A DNA stretch of 64,000 nt from the NCBI RefSeq assembly GCF_000317285.1, contig NZ_AJLN01000050.1, forward strand, positions 62,001-126,000. The letters run 5' to 3'. Positions 19,858-27,721 of the stretch are shown piece by piece; within the stretch, counting starts at the first letter, position 1, and each line of letters begins with the position of its first letter. The notes under the pieces are model-generated. The model was given only the letters and a program-made list of their open reading frames with translations, did no database searches and had not been told where the DNA came from. Origin of the DNA: Chlorogloeopsis fritschii PCC 6912. Its GTDB lineage: Bacteria; Cyanobacteriota; Cyanobacteriia; Cyanobacteriales; Nostocaceae. Made by a program: the position numbers and the translations under genes.

Positions 19858-21231
19858 ATGAATCAAAACCAATTTCCAGAAGATTTTTGCTGGGGCGTTG
19901 CTACTGCTTCTTATCAAATCGAAGGAGCGATCGCCGAGGGAGGGCGTAAACCTAGCGTTTGGGACACTTTTAGCGCGACACCCGGACGAGTTGTAAATGG
20001 TGATACTGGTGAGTTTGCTTGCGATCATTACCATCAGTACGAAAATGACGTACAGTTAATGGTTAAACTAGGTATTAAACACTACCGTTTTAGCATCGCT
20101 TGGCCCCGTGTAATTCCGGATGGTCGCGGCAAGGTAAATGAAGAGGGTATTGATTTTTACAAACGCTTAGTAGATTGTCTTCTGGAAGCAGGCATTACAC
20201 CCCACGCTACCTTGTTTCATTGGGATAGCCCCCAAGCCCTAGAAGATTTGTATGGCTCTTGGCAAAGTCGACAAATGGCTTTTGATTTTGCTGATTATGT
20301 GAGTGCGGTTGTGAGTCGGTTGGGCGATCGCATTACTCACTGGATGACAATCAACGAAATCCTGTGCTTTACCCACATGGGCTATGGAGTAGAAGCCGAT
20401 CCTCCTCACGCTCCAGGCAAACGTGTCAACACTCAAAAGGAAGTTTGGCAGACTTCTCACCACGCCTTACTTGCCCATGGTTTAGGTTGCCAAGCCATCC
20501 GTGCGGCTTCACCTACCCCTTGCCACGTGGCTTTGGTAGATAATTTTGGCGTTACAGTGCCAATAAACGAGTCTATCGCCCATATTGCGGCGGCAAAAAA
20601 AGCCCTCCATACCTGTTTTCAAAATGGAGGTATTATTTTTCCCGTTCTCACAGGTAGCTACAGTTCAGCCATGCTTGAAGAATTAGGAAAAGATGCCCCT
20701 GAAATCAAGCCTGGCGACTTGGAAATTATTCACCAGCCCCTTGATGCTCTTGGTTTAAATATTTACACAGGTACTTACGTTCGTGCTGTTGACAATGAAA
20801 GAGGATACGAACTACTTGATTTGCCCAAAGGCTATCCACGTATGCATATGCCCTGGCTCAACATCTTACCTGAGAGTATTTACTGGGGTATCCGTCATGT
20901 CAGCGAAACTTTAGGACAAAAAGACTTACCTGTATTTATTACTGAAAATGGCTGTGCAGCAGAAGATGAAGTGAATGCAAAAGGTGAAGTTATTGATACC
21001 GATCGCATTATGTATTTACGACAATATTTGAAGTCAGCTAGCCGAGCAATTAGTGAAGGGTATCCTTTGAAAGGGTATTTTGTTTGGACTTTGATGGATA
21101 ACTTTGAGTGGGCGTGGGGCTACTCCCGGCGTTTTGGAATTATATATACAGACTACAGCACGCAAAACCGTATCCCCAAAGCTAGTTTTGATTGGTATGC
21201 AGAGTGTATCCGCCAGCGCAGAGTTGTTTGA
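19858..21231 (+). CDS. family 1 glycoside hydrolase, beta-glucosidase
   Basis: The 457-residue protein is a typical GH1 enzyme that would release glucose or similar sugars from beta-glycosides in the cytoplasm. The N-terminal GH1 signature F-C-W-G-V-A-T-A-S-Y-Q-I-E-G is present at residues 9-22. The acid/base Glu167 lies in M-T-I-N-E-I-L (usual motif T-x-N-E-P; the proline is replaced by Ile), and the nucleophile Glu363 is in F-I-T-E-N-G. The aglycone/glycone motif W-T-L-M-D-N-F-E-W near residue 400 is intact. Length is normal for the family and there is no signal peptide. The purine-rich GAGAAGAGA upstream may serve as the ribosome-binding site. Confidence 0.95.
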   Translation: MNQNQFPEDFCWGVATASYQIEGAIAEGGRKPSVWDTFSATPGRVVNGDTGEFACDHYHQYENDVQLMVKLGIKHYRFSIAWPRVIPDGRGKVNEEGIDFYKRLVDCLLEAGITPHATLFHWDSPQALEDLYGSWQSRQMAFDFADYVSAVVSRLGDRITHWMTINEILCFTHMGYGVEADPPHAPGKRVNTQKEVWQTSHHALLAHGLGCQAIRAASPTPCHVALVDNFGVTVPINESIAHIAAAKKALHTCFQNGGIIFPVLTGSYSSAMLEELGKDAPEIKPGDLEIIHQPLDALGLNIYTGTYVRAVDNERGYELLDLPKGYPRMHMPWLNILPESIYWGIRHVSETLGQKDLPVFITENGCAAEDEVNAKGEVIDTDRIMYLRQYLKSASRAISEGYPLKGYFVWTLMDNFEWAWGYSRRFGIIYTDYSTQNRIPKASFDWYAECIRQRRVV

Positions 21232-21285
21232 AGTGGGGATCGGAGATTAGTGATTGGGAACTGGATAGTAGGTGTTCCCCCATAC

Positions 21286-22578
21286 CTAGCACCCAATACC
21301 TAATCCTTTGGAAGTGAGGGGTAGAAAAATTTGAAAAGTAGAACCTTGCCCAACTGCACTTTTGACGCGAATTTCACCACCATGAGATTGGATGATTTGT
21401 TGAGTAATCGCTAACCCTAAACCAAATCCCCCAGTTTTGCGAGAACGTTTCTTATCCACCCGATAAAACCGCTCAAAAATGTATGGCAAATCAGTTTCGG
21501 GAATACCGATGCCATTATCTGTAACTTGAATTACTGCCCAGCGTGACTGAGTATATAGCTGCAACTGAACTTGACCACTATTAGGAGTATACTTGCAAGC
21601 GTTGCTAAGTATATTCACGACAGCTTGATGTAGTAATAATTTATCACCAAGCACATTTACACTATTGGCAGGCAACTTGAAAATTAAGTTAATATGTTGT
21701 GCCTCCGTTTGTGTGACATATTCATCAATTACTTGCTTAAGTAAGCTAGTGAGATCGACTTCTTGCAAAGATTCAGTGGGTAATCGCCCTTGATAACGGG
21801 CAAGAAACAGCAGATTATTTACCAAAGAACTCATTGACTTGGCAATATCAAAAATCTTTTGGAAACGCTGACGCTGTGCTTCAGGATCGCTAGATTTAGA
21901 CAGTAAGCCGTACTGGGAATTGCTAATAATAGCTGACAGAGGCGATCGCAATTCATGAGAAGCATCAGCTGTAAATCGCTGTAGGTGATCGTAACTATGA
22001 CGAATTGGTTGCATCGCCATACCTCCCAACCACCAACCAGTCACAGCAATAACACTTAAGGTAATTGGTACTGAGATTGCTAGTATTAGACGGAAGCTAG
22101 CCAAGGCATTTTCAGTAGAATCCATTGGCATCGCCACCTGCAAATAACCAATTAACAAATTATCTTGGTAAACAGGTAATGTGACTTGACGCAACCATAT
22201 TCGCTGATTGTTAGTCTTGATAGTATCAAATCCGCCCGGCACTAAAAGGCGATCGTCACTAGGAGTTACACCAAAAAATTGCACCAGTTGCTTTTGAGCA
22301 TCATACCAACGCGCATACATCAGTTGGCTATCTGGCAGTGGTTGTACCTTACTCCCCAACAGCGGTACGTGTTCCAAGTCTACCTGTTGCTCACCTTTGT
22401 ACAGTTCTGACTTCACATTCGCCGCCATCACGCTGGTTTTTTTATAGAGTAATCGATCCAGTTCCTCCAACTGATCTATGACTTCTAGGTAGTAAACTAC
22501 CGCCGCAAATACAATTAAGATACTCCCCATTGCCAGAGTAAACCAACTTGCAAGATTACGGCGGCTGCGATTAAACAT
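21286..22578 (-). CDS. rppB: two-component sensor histidine kinase, RppB-like
   Basis: The 430-residue kinase has an N-terminal membrane helix (about 10-32), a sensor region of about 120 residues, a second helix (about 160-185), HisKA with His208 in D-A-S-H-E-L-R-S-P-L, and HATPase_c with V-N-I-L-S-N-A-C-K-Y-T-P, V-T-D-N-G-I-G-I-P and G-F-G-L-G-L-A. It is downstream of the OmpR-type regulator on the same strand, separated by about 340 bases of repeats. In Synechocystis the RppA/RppB (NrsR/NrsS) pair responds to redox state and nickel; the name here is a resemblance, and the signal in this organism is not shown. Confidence 0.85.
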   Translation of the reverse strand: MFNRSRRNLASWFTLAMGSILIVFAAVVYYLEVIDQLEELDRLLYKKTSVMAANVKSELYKGEQQVDLEHVPLLGSKVQPLPDSQLMYARWYDAQKQLVQFFGVTPSDDRLLVPGGFDTIKTNNQRIWLRQVTLPVYQDNLLIGYLQVAMPMDSTENALASFRLILAISVPITLSVIAVTGWWLGGMAMQPIRHSYDHLQRFTADASHELRSPLSAIISNSQYGLLSKSSDPEAQRQRFQKIFDIAKSMSSLVNNLLFLARYQGRLPTESLQEVDLTSLLKQVIDEYVTQTEAQHINLIFKLPANSVNVLGDKLLLHQAVVNILSNACKYTPNSGQVQLQLYTQSRWAVIQVTDNGIGIPETDLPYIFERFYRVDKKRSRKTGGFGLGLAITQQIIQSHGGEIRVKSAVGQGSTFQIFLPLTSKGLGIGC

Positions 22579-22922
22579 AAGTTAGTTATTAGTCAATAGT
22601 TATTTGTCATTTGTCATTTGTTAATGGTTAGTAGGGGAGGCAGCGCGCCCTTGGAGGTTAAGCGGAGCTAACGGAAACGTCTCCGGCTCCACGCCACATG
22701 CTTTATGCCGGGAAACCCGTCCACCGCAGTGGCTCCGCTCCGTTGTAGCGACTGCCGTGTGGGGTTTTGTTGATCATCTTGCCATTCAAACAGATAATTT
22801 ATCTTCTAAACCCGCCCGTACAGTAGTTAGTGGTTGATTGTTCTCCCCCTCTCCTCTGCCCCTCTGCTCCCCTGCTCTTTGTCCCCTTGTCCCCTTGTCC
22901 TTTTCTATCCCCTGTTCCCTTC
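22579..22922. repeat. composite dispersed repeat between regulator and kinase genes
   Basis: No gene is seen. From about 22627 to 22830 lies an inverted copy of the dispersed repeat also found at 36437 and 53303; its GCGGGTTTAGAAGATAAAT end appears here as the complement near 22800-22818. At its other end it contains a 124-bp insertion (22636-22759) bounded by GGAGGCAG and GACTGCCGTG. A heptamer-like tract (22585-22627) flanks it on one side and a CT-rich tract (22840-22920) on the other. The kinase gene may thus be separated from the regulator's transcript. Confidence 0.7.
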
Positions 22923-23600
22923 TCAACATTCCGGTGGGCTGAAACGATAACCCATACCATAGACTGTTTTAATCCAATCTGCCGCACCTACTACCTGCAA
23001 GCGGTGGCGCAACTTACGTACTAACACGGTTAAGGCATTGCTTTCTGGTTCCATACCCCACTCCCACAAAGCTTCTTCCATCTGATTGCGAGTTAAAACT
23101 TGATTGGGGTGACGCATTAAGTATTCTAGCAGTTGTGCTTCACGAGGGGATAATTCTACTTTGATTTGAGCGCGTTCTACACTTAAATCTGCTAAATGCA
23201 ATTGTAAATCTGCTATACGTAGACTATTTCCTTGCCAATTGGGAGATCTGCGCCCCAAAGCACGCACCCGTGCCAATAATTCAATTAAATCAGCGGGTTT
23301 AACCAAATAGTCATCTGCTCCCGCATCTAAACCCATAACTTTATCCGGCGTGGTATCTTTAGCAGTTAGCATTAACACCGGTGCAGTTTTACCAGAGAGA
23401 CGATATTGACGGCAAAGACTCAACCCACTAATTGTCGGTAACATCCAGTCCAAAATCAACAGGTCATATTCTTTTTGAGAAATCAGCCACTGTGCAATTT
23501 CTCCGTCTTCTGCTGCATCTACAATATATCCAGCTTCAGACAGGATACCCTGTAATGGCTCTAATTGTTCTAAATCATCTTCTACTAGTAAGATCCGCAT
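22923..23600 (-). CDS. rppA: OmpR-family response regulator, RppA-like
   Basis: The 225-residue protein has a receiver domain (1-118) with acidic Glu7-Asp8-Asp9, phospho-acceptor Asp51 in L-L-I-L-D-W-M-L-P and Lys in Y-L-V-K-P. A winged-helix DNA-binding domain follows (about 128-222) with L-S-P-R-E-A-Q-L-L-E-Y and the end V-Y-G-M-G-Y-R-F. Spacing and sequence fit cyanobacterial RppA. It is first in order on the minus strand, followed by its probable kinase. The start ATG agrees with the usual M-R-I-L-L-V beginning. Confidence 0.9.
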   Translation of the reverse strand: MRILLVEDDLEQLEPLQGILSEAGYIVDAAEDGEIAQWLISQKEYDLLILDWMLPTISGLSLCRQYRLSGKTAPVLMLTAKDTTPDKVMGLDAGADDYLVKPADLIELLARVRALGRRSPNWQGNSLRIADLQLHLADLSVERAQIKVELSPREAQLLEYLMRHPNQVLTRNQMEEALWEWGMEPESNALTVLVRKLRHRLQVVGAADWIKTVYGMGYRFSPPEC

Positions 23601-23822
23601 AAAACTTTAGAGGTAAAGCCTTTGCAGTAGAATTGCTACTCTTCCATGTCATAGTATAAAAGTCAAACTATCATAAAATGTCTTCCACGAGTAATATCTT
23701 TTTTTGATATTTGGATGAATTAACGTGACGAGTATTCTCTATCCACAGACAGTTTTAAAGGCTGCTAAATTTGTAAGTAAAAGACTAATTGATATTGTTA
23801 ATAAATTTAAAGATTAAAAATT

Positions 23823-24407
23823 ATGTTTTACTTACGCTTACCACTTGTATTATTTTTATTACCTTTACTTCTAGTAGGGCTTATGTTTTGGGTGACTGGT
23901 GATTTAGTCACAAAACAATTATTGAGTCTCTCTTATAGAACATTAGATAAGTTACAAGCTGATACACTTCCCCAAGCACAAATCAAATTAAATTTGACAA
24001 TTGTTGCCACCGAAATTGAGAAAGAGGAAAAATTTACTCAAGTTGAGATTAAAACAGCGAATTCCCTAATTAAAAAGTTAGAGTTTGAATTTCCTAACTC
24101 AAATTCAGACTTTCAGGAATTAGCGATCGCTCAAAAACTGGGATTATATCCTAAAATCAAAAAGCTTGAGCCTAATACACAATTACAGATAGAATTACCA
24201 ATCACTTTAAAAGTCATTAAAGCTGAACTTCAAAAAGAGCAAGGTAATAGCTTTGTTGAGATTAGAACTGCCAACGATCCTTTGAGAATGTTAGAAATAG
24301 TGCTTCCAAGCGCTGAGGTAAATATAGTGGAAGAAATGATTGCTCAAATCATGAATTTACCTCTCGAAGAGGTCAGAAAGCTCATCCGTTATCAAGTTAA
24401 AAAATAA
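23823..24407 (+). CDS. membrane-anchored hypothetical protein with internal duplication
   Basis: I do not recognise this 194-residue protein. Residues 5-27 form a hydrophobic anchor (LVLFLLPLLLVGLMFWV). The remainder is hydrophilic and contains two related segments: one with F-T-Q-V-E-I-K-T-A-N-S-L-I near residue 75 and one with S-F-V-E-I-R-T-A-N-D-P-L near residue 145, each followed by a K/R-x-L-E-x-x-x-P strand. This suggests a duplicated beta unit facing the periplasm or cytoplasm. It diverges from the two-component regulator gene about 220 bases away. Function unknown. Confidence 0.65.
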   Translation: MFYLRLPLVLFLLPLLLVGLMFWVTGDLVTKQLLSLSYRTLDKLQADTLPQAQIKLNLTIVATEIEKEEKFTQVEIKTANSLIKKLEFEFPNSNSDFQELAIAQKLGLYPKIKKLEPNTQLQIELPITLKVIKAELQKEQGNSFVEIRTANDPLRMLEIVLPSAEVNIVEEMIAQIMNLPLEEVRKLIRYQVKK

Positions 24408-24467
24408 ATATAAATATAAATAAATCTTGTATTCAACCAATCCCCAATACCTAATCACCAGTCCCTT

Positions 24468-24695
24468 TTACCCACAACCCAAACAACGCATACAAACAAA
24501 AAAAGTTGCTAAAACCGAGACAATCTCAATAAACAATTGTAATTGCAAAGGAGCTAGAGTAAATCCCCAAATCAGAGAAATAGTACCAGCTACCACAGCT
24601 GCAACTCGATTAATTTCATCTTTAGTACTTAAAGCCAGCCAAAAAGTTCCTAAACCAATTAATAATAAGACTAAGCTACTCATCAGCATATTCAT
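24468..24695 (-). CDS. small membrane protein, conserved cyanobacterial type
   Basis: This 75-residue protein is mostly hydrophobic: a first helix (about 5-22), a short polar turn with S-T-K-D-E-I-N-R, then two further helices (about 31-50 and 53-68), ending C-M-R-C-L-G-C-G. The clean alternation of hydrophobic helices and a charged turn favours this strand over the lysine- and serine-rich frame opposite. I believe similar short proteins occur in other cyanobacteria, but no function is known. It ends about 60 bases after the convergent hypothetical gene. Confidence 0.6.
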   Translation of the reverse strand: MNMLMSSLVLLLIGLGTFWLALSTKDEINRVAAVVAGTISLIWGFTLAPLQLQLFIEIVSVLATFFVCMRCLGCG

Positions 24696-24849
24696 TACTT
24701 AAAAACTAAAAGTAATACCAATTATCTCAAATCCGGCAACACATTCAAACCTCACAACCCACACCATATCTGACTTTCTTAATTACGTAGACGTACTTTG
24801 CACAGCTTCCCGTAGGGTATTACGAATTACGGATTAGTATAATATTTTC

Positions 24850-24899
24850 AGTCAGTTTTAACTGACTTTAGCTTTTAGCCAAGAAATTTATTTCTTGGC
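24850..24899. repeat. double hairpin repeat
   Basis: Two adjacent stems: AGTCAGTT/AACTGACT (24850-24867) and GCCAAGAAA/TTTCTTGGC (24878-24899). This paired arrangement resembles a dispersed intergenic repeat known from Nostoc-type genomes. Confidence 0.6.
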
Positions 24900-24932
24900 G
24901 TACAAAGTCACAAAAGTGATTACACAAAATAA

Positions 24933-25044
24933 GGCGTTGCTGATTTAGGCTATGAAAATAATTTTTCGTAATGCCAAAACCTCTGCCCAGACGCGATATA
25001 TCGCGTCTCTACACATCAAATTCATACCGCGATTCAGCAACGCC
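24933..25044. mobile_element. 112-bp MITE, copy 1
   Basis: The element has perfect 11-bp terminal inverted repeats (GGCGTTGCTGA / TCAGCAACGCC) and an internal 20-bp palindrome (AGACGCGATATATCGCGTCT). It differs from the copy at 55034-55145 at only two positions. The flanking 8-mers CAAAATAA and CAAAATGA match at seven of eight positions, consistent with a slightly decayed target duplication. Confidence 0.85.
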
Positions 25045-25134
25045 CAAAATGATTATGCTTCCGAACTAACATTATTTCTTACGAATAGCCTATGCACCTC
25101 TGTTTCCCCAACTCCATTGCCTCTTGCAAGGTAC

Positions 25135-26214
25135 TCAATTTTCACAAGGAGCTATTTCACTCCATTTATACCCCATATAACTAGCAAGCCCAGCTAAACA
25201 GGGGTACCATTTTCGGCGCAAACAGATGTACAAAGAAGCACCTGCCTCTAAATCTGTGGCTGTCTCTATTCCCTCGGCTCTAAACTTTTCTACAGCGTGA
25301 TAATAGCGCTTTTGCCATACCTGCTCTAAAGAGTCATTAATATTTGAACGATGCTCTCCCACAAAAAAGCCAGATAACTCAACCAGCAATTGTTGGCTAC
25401 CACCCCACAATTCTGCTGTTGCTGTGGAATTTACTAATGAACGATACTTTTGGGTGTTCAATGCACTTTTCATCAAGGTAGCTGTATCCATTGCTAACAG
25501 TAGTATACGTGGCAAGGCATAATAAGTTTGGCGAAAGCGGAAAAACAGTAGTGCTGGGTAAGAGTGCTGCGATTCAAGTAAGTTAATTAAGTCTCTTGCT
25601 ATATCAGAAATATCCTGCTGCACGCCACTAAGCTCGCCACTAGCTCCCAGCCTTGCTAGTATTTCCGCTGCATCTGCCGTACCACCAGAGCGGTGGTGCA
25701 AGCTTAAAGCAAAAGTATTGCGTCTAATGAGTGCGCTGTAAATTGACAGCAGATAGGTAATTGTCAAAGTAAAAGTTGAGAAGCCGAGTGCTGCTTCTAA
25801 TATCATCAGCAGTCGTTGAAAGTCTGTTTCTGGTGTTAAATCGCCTGTTCCAAGAGTTGTCAGTGAAAAGCCACTGTAGTAAAGCGCGGTGGTAAAATCA
25901 GTGTCAGTCCATTCACGAGTAGATTTGATAGCTGAACCTAAATCAGGCCAGACAATCAAAGCGAACCCACAGATTAGCAAGCATACCCATACTACCACTG
26001 TTGCAATTATCAATACAGGGCCGCTGTGGGAGAGTACTTTTTTATCTTTGCAGGGAACAAGACGCGCCGCTAATCGAAATAGCCACCAAATTCCTTTACC
26101 CAATCGCAAACTGAGTAAACTACTGCCAAGACGAGGAAATAACACCGTTAGGTAAATGTCTACAAGCGAGATGATGACAAGCGCTGCACCTATAATTTGC
26201 ACCAACAACTTCAT
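25135..26214 (-). CDS. two-helix potassium/ion channel protein
   Basis: The 359-residue protein has an N-terminal helix (about 5-25), a further helix (about 66-90), a pore loop with the filter T-T-L-G-T-G-D-L (Thr119-Leu126), and an inner helix (about 135-157). The filter L-G-T-G-D differs from the canonical V-G-Y-G-D, so K+ selectivity is not certain. The C-terminal 190 residues are soluble and helical, without an RCK fold. Its divergent neighbour, 220 bases away, encodes a TrkA-type RCK protein that could gate it or a related transporter; this is inference from context. Confidence 0.8.
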   Translation of the reverse strand: MKLLVQIIGAALVIISLVDIYLTVLFPRLGSSLLSLRLGKGIWWLFRLAARLVPCKDKKVLSHSGPVLIIATVVVWVCLLICGFALIVWPDLGSAIKSTREWTDTDFTTALYYSGFSLTTLGTGDLTPETDFQRLLMILEAALGFSTFTLTITYLLSIYSALIRRNTFALSLHHRSGGTADAAEILARLGASGELSGVQQDISDIARDLINLLESQHSYPALLFFRFRQTYYALPRILLLAMDTATLMKSALNTQKYRSLVNSTATAELWGGSQQLLVELSGFFVGEHRSNINDSLEQVWQKRYYHAVEKFRAEGIETATDLEAGASLYICLRRKWYPCLAGLASYMGYKWSEIAPCEN

Positions 26215-26434
26215 TTAAATTTGCTGCTCTGATTAACGATCGCATTACAAATGTTAATCAAAAATCTTTTGGAAAAATCGGCTTTGAGTAGCAAATCAGT
26301 CTTGAGATAGGTAAATCACTAAAGTATTTTCTAGCGATCGCCTCTTTCAAGCAGACTATTTGATGTGGTGTTTCAATGTGCTGTGTTGTTGCTATTCCTG
26401 TAAAGTAGGAGTCAAAGAGGATTAGAAAGCAACT

Positions 26435-27112
26435 ATGTACGTGCTAATTGGTGGCGCAGGCTTAGTAGGCTTAAGTTTAGCGCAGAAACTAGTAGAACTG
26501 GGGCATACTGTTGCCGTCATTGACGTTAACCCTAACGCTTGTCGTTATGCCCGCGAACAAGTGGGAGCGATGGCTTTTGAAGGCAGTGCAGTTAGTACAG
26601 AAGTATTGTTAGAAGCTGGGATTCGTAAAGCCAATGCTTTGGCAGCAGTGTTGAGAAGCGATGCTTTGAACTTAGCAATGGTAACTCTTGCCAAACACTA
26701 TGGTGTTCCCCATATTTTGACTCGGATGCGCCACTCTGATTTTGCTGAACCCCTACGTTTAGCAGGTGCCAATCATATTATTAGTACTGTGGATCTAGCA
26801 GTTACAACGATGGTGAATGCTATTGAGTATCCGCAAATAGAATCAATCATGCATTTTGAGCAAGGACAAATTGAAGTGTTGAAACTTTCGATTCCAAATA
26901 ATTGCTATGTTGTTGGGCGTCGCCTTGCCGAAATTGCTCAGGATTCCCGTTTTCCTACTGGTTCTCTAATTATTGGCTATCAAGCCCACCCCCACGAAGA
27001 TTTAACGATTCCTAACGGAAGTACAATACTAGAACCAGATTCAACTGTGCTGATTGTGACAAAACCAGGTTCGTTACATCAAGTTATTGATTTTATTGAA
27101 GGCTGTAAGTAA
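26435..27112 (+). CDS. TrkA family potassium uptake/RCK protein
   Basis: The 225-residue protein has an RCK_N Rossmann domain with the nucleotide-binding motif I-G-G-A-G-L-V-G-L at residues 4-12 and an acidic residue (Asp31) at the end of the second strand. An RCK_C domain follows (about 140-222). Such proteins bind NAD(H) or nucleotides in the cytoplasm and gate K+ channels or Trk/Ktr transporters. It is the first gene of a likely two-gene unit with the DUF3124 lipoprotein, which starts 5 bases after its stop. A GAGGA motif upstream supports the ATG. Confidence 0.9.
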   Translation: MYVLIGGAGLVGLSLAQKLVELGHTVAVIDVNPNACRYAREQVGAMAFEGSAVSTEVLLEAGIRKANALAAVLRSDALNLAMVTLAKHYGVPHILTRMRHSDFAEPLRLAGANHIISTVDLAVTTMVNAIEYPQIESIMHFEQGQIEVLKLSIPNNCYVVGRRLAEIAQDSRFPTGSLIIGYQAHPHEDLTIPNGSTILEPDSTVLIVTKPGSLHQVIDFIEGCK

Positions 27113-27117
27113 GTTTA

Positions 27118-27660
27118 ATGAAGTTGAATCCACATTTGTATTTAGCCATTGCTTTTATTTTTCTTGCATCTTGTACATCATCGGAGATGTCACCAAAGTC
27201 ACAATCTGCTCCTACTCAGGCAAAATCATCTCCAAAGGTGGTGACTCTAGATAAAAATTTTAAGACCGCAATGGGACAAACTATTTATGTCCCTGTCTAT
27301 TCTTATATTTATCATGACGAGCAGCAAAGGATTTTAAATTTAGCAGCTACACTTAGTATTCGTAATACAGATTTGAATAAACCTATCATCATTACTTCTG
27401 TACGTTACTATGACTCAGATGGGAAATTAGTCAAGCAGTATTTAGAGCAACCTATTCAACTTAATGCGCTGGCTTCTAGTGATTTTTTTATAAGTAGAAC
27501 TGATAACAGTGGCGGTTTAGGAGCTAATTTTATTGTGGAGTGGGTAGCCCAAACAGAGGTTTCAGAGCCGATAGTGGAAGCAGTTATGATTGCTACTGAA
27601 TTCCAACAAGGAGTTTCTTTTATTAGTCCTGGTAAGGTAATAAAAAGTCAAAAAAATTGA
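27118..27660 (+). CDS. DUF3124 family lipoprotein
   Basis: This 180-residue protein starts with a lipoprotein signal: K-L-N-P at the N-terminus, a hydrophobic stretch and the lipobox F-L-A-S-C with Cys19. The mature part contains the DUF3124 pattern: G-Q-T-I-Y-V-P-V-Y-S-Y-I-Y, then T-L-S-I-R-N-T-D and I-V-E-W at the C-terminal strand. The fold is probably all-beta and located in the periplasm. The 5-base spacing from the TrkA-type gene suggests co-transcription, which hints at a link with ion homeostasis. The function of the family is unknown. Confidence 0.85.
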   Translation: MKLNPHLYLAIAFIFLASCTSSEMSPKSQSAPTQAKSSPKVVTLDKNFKTAMGQTIYVPVYSYIYHDEQQRILNLAATLSIRNTDLNKPIIITSVRYYDSDGKLVKQYLEQPIQLNALASSDFFISRTDNSGGLGANFIVEWVAQTEVSEPIVEAVMIATEFQQGVSFISPGKVIKSQKN

Positions 27661-27721
27661 AAATCTTATCTTCAAATTAGAGATTTTCAAAACTTATTTC
27701 CCTGTCCCCTGTCCCCTTTTA

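Larger units (their letters stand above)
24696..25134. other. intergenic region composed mainly of repeats
   Basis: No gene is seen in this 439-base stretch. It contains a double hairpin at 24850-24899 and a complete 112-bp MITE at 24933-25044; the rest is AT-rich and has no recognisable signal. Confidence 0.6.

Noticed and set aside
24427-24702. Plus-strand 91-residue frame opposite the small membrane protein
   Set aside because: Its composition (Lys, Thr, Asn, Ile mix) looks random, while the minus-strand product has clean membrane helices.
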